18,681 nt of DNA, from positions 1 through 18,681 of the forward strand of contig CAZIUL010000078.1 of the NCBI GenBank assembly GCA_964542475.1, written 5' to 3'. This document shows, in pieces, positions 15,442-18,681 of the stretch. The notes beneath the pieces are model-generated. The model saw only the letters and a list, made by a program, of their open reading frames with translations, made no database searches and was not told the DNA's origin. Position numbers and translations under genes: made by a program. Origin of the DNA: CAZIUL01 sp964542475. GTDB taxonomy: Bacteria; Planctomycetota; B15-G4; CAYZWU01. Numbering within the stretch: position 1 is the first letter of the stretch; every line of letters starts with the position of its first letter.

Positions 15442-16026
15442 CTAAGATCCTCCCCCGTCCCAGCGCGGCGCAAGGCTGTTCTCGATTCCCATCCTGTCCA
15501 GTATCCTTCCGACAGTGTGGGAAACGAGCTCCTTTATGGTTGACGGGTTGCCGTAAAAAGGCGGCATCGCCGGCATGATCACCGCGCCGGCATCGTGCGC
15601 CGCAAGCATGTTTTTCATGTGGATCCTGTTGAGCGATGTCTCCCTTGGAACGAGCACCAGCGTTTTTCCCTCCTTGAGCGTAACATCCGCCGCCCTGCGG
15701 ATGAGGTTGTCAGCGTGCCCGTTTGCAACGGCTGAAAGCGTTGCCATGGTGCAGGGGATGATTACCATGGCGTCCAAGGGAAAGGAGCCCGAAGCCATGG
15801 GCGCGAGCATGTCATCTTCGTCGTATAGAGTCACCCCTTGCCCTTCGAGGCTCTCAGGTGCTTTTTGGCACTCGTGTTTCATCACCACGCGGCCCGCGCG
15901 CGAGACCACCAGATGGATTTCGTGTCCCATGCCCGCGAGCGCCTCGACCAGCTCGATGCCAAGCAACGCTCCGGATGCGCCTGTGATCGCAACAGCGATT
16001 TTTTTGCTTTTGCTTTTTTTGTTCAT
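15442..16026 (-). CDS. ubiX: UbiX flavin prenyltransferase
   Basis: A 194-residue flavoprotein that joins dimethylallyl phosphate to reduced FMN, producing the prenylated flavin used by UbiD-type decarboxylases. Visible motifs: ITGASGA (14-20) for FMN phosphate, SGSF (79-82), PCTMATLSAVANG (91-103), PRETSLNRIHMKNM (127-140; usually PRETPL, here Ser131 replaces Pro) and PAMPPFY. Length is typical, with a short lysine-rich N-terminus. The ATG at 16026 is 4 nt after the ubiD stop, so cofactor maker and user are co-expressed. Its own TAG lies between the Shine-Dalgarno and the start of ubiA. Confidence 0.96.
   Translation of the reverse strand: MNKKSKSKKIAVAITGASGALLGIELVEALAGMGHEIHLVVSRAGRVVMKHECQKAPESLEGQGVTLYDEDDMLAPMASGSFPLDAMVIIPCTMATLSAVANGHADNLIRRAADVTLKEGKTLVLVPRETSLNRIHMKNMLAAHDAGAVIMPAMPPFYGNPSTIKELVSHTVGRILDRMGIENSLAPRWDGGGS
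15449..15456 (-). promoter_or_regulatory. Strong Shine-Dalgarno deciding the TTG start of the UbiA gene
   Basis: On the minus strand GGGGGAGG ends 7 nt before TTG at 15441. The spacer ATCTTAG contains the ubiX stop codon TAG, and the stop and the new start are directly adjacent. This favours the TTG over the ATG 30 nt downstream, which has no comparable site. Confidence 0.75.
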
Positions 16027-16030
16027 GGTT

Positions 16031-17497
16031 CTATCCAGCGCCCTTGCCCGGGATGCCGAGGCTTTTCCAGATCCGGTCGACCTTCTCTTTCACGCCCGCA
16101 TCCATCACGATCACTTCGGGCCACTCCCTTGAGAACCCCTCCTCTGTCCACTTGCGCGTGGCATCGATCCCCATCTTCGAGCCGTACCCGGACATCGGCG
16201 CCGCGTGGTCAAGCGCGTCCACAGGTCCATCCACGATAACCGTGTCCCTGCCAGGGTCAACGTTGTTGCCGAGCCTCCAGAGCACCTCGGCCGTGTTCTG
16301 CACATCGACCTCCTGGTCGAGGATGACGAAGAACTTGGTGAACATCATCTGGCCGAGCCCCCAGAGCGCGTGCATCACCTTGCGGGCATGCCCCGGGTAG
16401 CGCTTGTCAATGGAGATGAACGCCAGGTTGTGGAACACCCCCTCGAAGGGAAGGTTGATGTCCACGATCTCCGGAAGCGTTCTCTTGATCAGGGGCAGGA
16501 AGATCCTCTCCGTGGCCTTTGCCATGAAGCAGTCCTCCATGGGCGGCTTGCCCACGATGGTTGCCGGATACACCGGATCGTTTCTCATGGTTATGCATTC
16601 CACGTGGAAGACAGGGTATTCGTCAGCCAGGCTGTAGTAACCCGTGTGATCCCCGAAAGGGCCTTCCACGCGCTTCTCGCGCGGATCCACATACCCTTCC
16701 AGCACGATCTGGCTTTCCGCCGGAACCTCGAGGCCGTTGCTCTTGCAGCGGACCACGTCCACGGGGCCGTGCCTCATGAAGCCCGAAAACAGGAGCTCGT
16801 CGATCCCTTCGGGAAGCGGTGCGGTGGCTGCGAACGTTGTGATCGGGTCCGGGCCTATCACAACGCTGACCGGAAGGCGCTCCCCCTTTTGCGCGGCGAT
16901 GCGGCAGTGGTTTGCCGAGTCCTTGTGCGCGTGCCAGTGCATGCCGGTCGTGTTGTGGTCGAAGATCTGCATCCTGTACATGCCCACGTTGCGGACACCG
17001 GTTTCCGGGTGGCGGGTGATCACCACGGGCAGCGTGATGAAGGGGCCGCCGTCGTCAGGCCAGCACTTGAGCACGGGGAGTTTTTCGAGATCCACATCAT
17101 CGCCCTGGAACACCTTTTCCTGGCAGGGAGCGCTTGAAACGATCCGCGGAAATATGCCCGACAGCCGTTTCACCTTCGGCAGGAGCTTGAGTTTCTGAAT
17201 GATACCCCTGGGCGCCTCGGCCTCGATGAAATCATTGATATCCGCGCCGGCGTCATCAAGGCTCTTCACGCCGAGCACCATGCACATCCGCTCGAGCGAT
17301 CCGAAGGCGTTCATAAGCACCGGCATGCCGGATCCACTCTCCACGTTTTCGAAGAGAAGCGCGGGGCCGCCCGCCTTGATGGCCCTGTCGGAAACCTCCG
17401 TGATCTCGAGGCGCGGGCTGATCTGCTCCCTGATGCGTACGAGCTCGCCTGCCTCCTCCAGCGCTTTTATCCATTCCTGAACGTTTCGATACGCCAT
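16031..17497 (-). CDS. ubiD: UbiD-family prenylated-FMN decarboxylase, probable menaquinone biosynthesis decarboxylase
   Basis: A 488-residue cytoplasmic (de)carboxylase of the UbiD family. The N-terminus (MAYRNVQEWIKALEEAGELVRI) and PALLFENV are canonical. RNVGMYRMQ (169-177) and the HWHAHKD region (187-193) correspond to the metal and cofactor-binding part. EGPFGDHTGYYS (278-289) is the active-site loop. Arg175, Glu278 and Asp283 line up with the Arg-Glu-Glu set known from fungal ferulate decarboxylase, with Asp in third place as in E. coli UbiD. Near the end, GSKMGIDATRKW is also conserved. The TTGMHWHAHK form resembles proteins annotated for the futalosine pathway. First gene of the three-gene unit; ATG 17497, with only a weak ribosome binding site. 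Confidence 0.95.
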   Translation of the reverse strand: MAYRNVQEWIKALEEAGELVRIREQISPRLEITEVSDRAIKAGGPALLFENVESGSGMPVLMNAFGSLERMCMVLGVKSLDDAGADINDFIEAEAPRGIIQKLKLLPKVKRLSGIFPRIVSSAPCQEKVFQGDDVDLEKLPVLKCWPDDGGPFITLPVVITRHPETGVRNVGMYRMQIFDHNTTGMHWHAHKDSANHCRIAAQKGERLPVSVVIGPDPITTFAATAPLPEGIDELLFSGFMRHGPVDVVRCKSNGLEVPAESQIVLEGYVDPREKRVEGPFGDHTGYYSLADEYPVFHVECITMRNDPVYPATIVGKPPMEDCFMAKATERIFLPLIKRTLPEIVDINLPFEGVFHNLAFISIDKRYPGHARKVMHALWGLGQMMFTKFFVILDQEVDVQNTAEVLWRLGNNVDPGRDTVIVDGPVDALDHAAPMSGYGSKMGIDATRKWTEEGFSREWPEVIVMDAGVKEKVDRIWKSLGIPGKGAG

Positions 17498-17520
17498 TGT
17501 TTCGATCCAGCCTCAGGGCG

Positions 17521-17559
17521 AAAAAACCCGAGCGGGTGAGCGCGATGCCGGTTCACCCG
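17521..17559 (-). terminator. Probable rho-independent terminator after the protease gene
   Basis: Read on the minus strand, CGGGTGA (17559-17553) pairs perfectly with TCACCCG (17539-17533) around a 13-nt loop. After six bases comes a run of six T (17526-17521). A shorter alternative hairpin, ACCC-GCTC-GGGT, abuts the T-run directly and shares bases with the first. It lies between the protease stop and the ubiD start and would separate the two units. Confidence 0.5.
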
Positions 17560-17601
17560 TCCTCGGCCTCGCAGCGTGTGGTTGTCCCTTGGTTTTTCTT
17601 T

Positions 17602-18546
17602 TTATGTGTCCGGCCCGCCTCGTGTCGGCGGCTCGAGGTAATGATACCCGGAGTTGGGGTTGTCCTTGTCATAGGCAAACGCGTCCCGGTTCTTGATGAA
17701 CTCTTTAACCCTGTGCACGGGGATGGCGAGATGGAGCCCCTCTCCTCCTATGAAGCTCATGGAGTTGACACCGACCATCTCTCCTTTCAGGTTCAGGAGC
17801 GGTCCCCCGCTGTTTCCCGGGTTGATGGCCGCGGTTGTCTGTATGTAGGTCATCCCCTGCAGCCCGCGGTTGGTGATGGAGACTATCCCTTCCGAAACGG
17901 TGCGGTCCAGGCCCAAGGGGTTGCCGATCGCAAAGACCTGCTCGCCGATACGGAGCTTTTCCATGTCGCCGAACGGCACAACGGTCAGCTCGAAATCGCC
18001 GAGCTCTTCCGGGTCGAGCTTCAGGACGGCAAGGTCCATGAACTGGTTGACGGCAATGATCTCGACCTTCTTGAAGACCTTCTTTTCGAATTCGTTTTTT
18101 GTCTTGTGGAAGACGGTGACGGTTATGTCCTGCTCGCCCTGGACCACGTGGGCGTTGGTTATCACGTATCCATCCCGGCTGATGATCGATCCGGATCCGA
18201 GCGCCCCGGGCCTCCGCACCAGAACGATGCCTTCGCCGATCCGGTCCACGTTGTCCCTGACCGACATCTCCTTGGTATTCACCCGTGTGAAGATATCCTC
18301 GTCTAGTGTGCTTTCAACTCCGGCCTCTTCCGCTGATCCGTCGCCCTTGGATCTTCCGGTGATCTCTTTTTTGGGGATCGCCAGGATGGTGTGCCCGATA
18401 TCCACGAAAACACTGTCCGCTGTCTCCTTGACCACGTCTCCGAATATCTTGCGCCCGTCGCCCAGCCGGATCTCATCGGCCCTGCCAAGAGGGGCAATGG
18501 CAAAAACAAGCACGAAAAGAACACAAACCGCTGTAAGCATCCGCAT
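17602..18546 (-). CDS. Secreted trypsin-like (S1C, DegP/HtrA-type) serine protease without PDZ domain
   Basis: A 314-residue exported serine protease. ATG 18546 has GAGGAGG ending 8 nt upstream and begins a signal peptide (MRMLTAVCVLFVLVFAIAPLGRA); the frame is open further upstream to 18630 but without such signals. Residues ~24-65 (DEIRLGDGRKIFGDVV...ILAIPKKEITGR) form a small beta module, probably SH3-like, of the kind that sits in front of secreted proteases in some environmental bacteria. The protease domain runs from ~95 to 295 with His133 (TNAHVV), Asp171 (NQFMDLAVLKL) and Ser246 (NPGNSGGPLL), all intact. No PDZ domain follows; the protein ends about 20 residues after the fold in a Gly/Pro-rich tail. 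Likely role is envelope protein quality control or processing. Confidence 0.92.
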   Translation of the reverse strand: MRMLTAVCVLFVLVFAIAPLGRADEIRLGDGRKIFGDVVKETADSVFVDIGHTILAIPKKEITGRSKGDGSAEEAGVESTLDEDIFTRVNTKEMSVRDNVDRIGEGIVLVRRPGALGSGSIISRDGYVITNAHVVQGEQDITVTVFHKTKNEFEKKVFKKVEIIAVNQFMDLAVLKLDPEELGDFELTVVPFGDMEKLRIGEQVFAIGNPLGLDRTVSEGIVSITNRGLQGMTYIQTTAAINPGNSGGPLLNLKGEMVGVNSMSFIGGEGLHLAIPVHRVKEFIKNRDAFAYDKDNPNSGYHYLEPPTRGGPDT

Positions 18547-18641
18547 TTTCGGTTCCTCCTCGATGTTTGTAACAAACCGCGGCACCACATGAAGCCGGTG
18601 GAAAAGGCCGTTTGCAAGCCCGCGAAGCATTCTCGAAACAG

Positions 18642-18650
18642 TTTATAGCA
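18642..18650 (-). promoter_or_regulatory. Predicted extended -10 promoter for the protease gene
   Basis: On the minus strand TGCTATAAA gives a TGn extension followed by TATAAA (5 of 6 to TATAAT). The upstream TTTTCT at 17-nt spacing is a poor -35, as is common with extended -10 promoters. It lies about 95 nt before the chosen ATG. No other gene is visible between 18547 and the window end at 18681. Confidence 0.4.
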
Positions 18651-18681
18651 TGCCCGGGCGCTGAAGAAAAGTGTTTCCATG

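Noticed and set aside
16205..17137. Plus-strand open frame of 310 codons opposite ubiD
   Set aside because: The His/Val/Arg-rich translation is typical of the reverse strand of a GC-rich gene; the ubiD reading is unambiguous.
18547..18680. Open frames upstream of the protease on the minus strand
   Set aside because: They overlap the predicted promoter and leader and have no motif; the signal peptide start at 18546 with GAGGAGG is much better supported.

Overview
The window reads as chromosomal DNA of a Gram-negative-type (diderm) bacterium with moderately high GC. Signs of this are signal peptides on three large or secreted proteins, a lipoprotein, a periplasmic-type trypsin-like protease, and a UbiD/UbiX/UbiA quinone set. 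Its UbiA and UbiD resemble the forms used in the futalosine (menaquinone) route, and the intergenic regions carry palindromic repeats of a kind I associate with uncultured environmental lineages. I cannot name the phylum from sequence alone. No tRNA, rRNA, CRISPR array, transposase or phage gene was seen.

Left part (1-11078, all minus strand, read right to left). Two very large secreted proteins of about 1,230-1,270 residues stand in tandem, 65 nt apart. They share one architecture: signal peptide, beta-sandwich module, TPR array, DUF3857-like domain, transglutaminase-like domain and C-terminal beta-rich region. The first (7275-11078) keeps a Cys-His-Asp triad. The second (3520-7209) has lost all three residues and looks like a pseudoenzyme partner. 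After an 87-nt gap holding a double-hairpin palindromic repeat comes a tightly coupled cassette of three glycosyltransferases (GT2, GT4, GT4) joined by 4-nt ATGA/GTGA overlaps. The last one ends inside a second double-hairpin element. The five genes could form one transcription unit, but no promoter was identified for it.

Middle (11079-14562). A 462-nt divergent intergenic region holds a credible rightward sigma70-type promoter. Its predicted start falls on a perfect stem-loop. It drives a small lipoprotein of unknown function and, 16 nt later, tex (transcription accessory / S1 RNA-binding protein).

Right part (14572-18681, minus strand). Convergent to tex is a compact ubiD-ubiX-ubiA operon: a UbiD-type decarboxylase, the flavin prenyltransferase that makes its cofactor, and a membrane prenyltransferase. 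Together these fit late quinone biosynthesis, most likely menaquinone by the futalosine route. Upstream of it, separated by a probable terminator, is a secreted S1C-type serine protease without a PDZ domain, preceded by an extended -10 promoter.

The most unusual content is the tandem active/inactive giant transglutaminase-like pair and the two double-hairpin palindromic elements. One element shows a compensatory base-pair change between its two units and is flanked by a 10-bp direct repeat.
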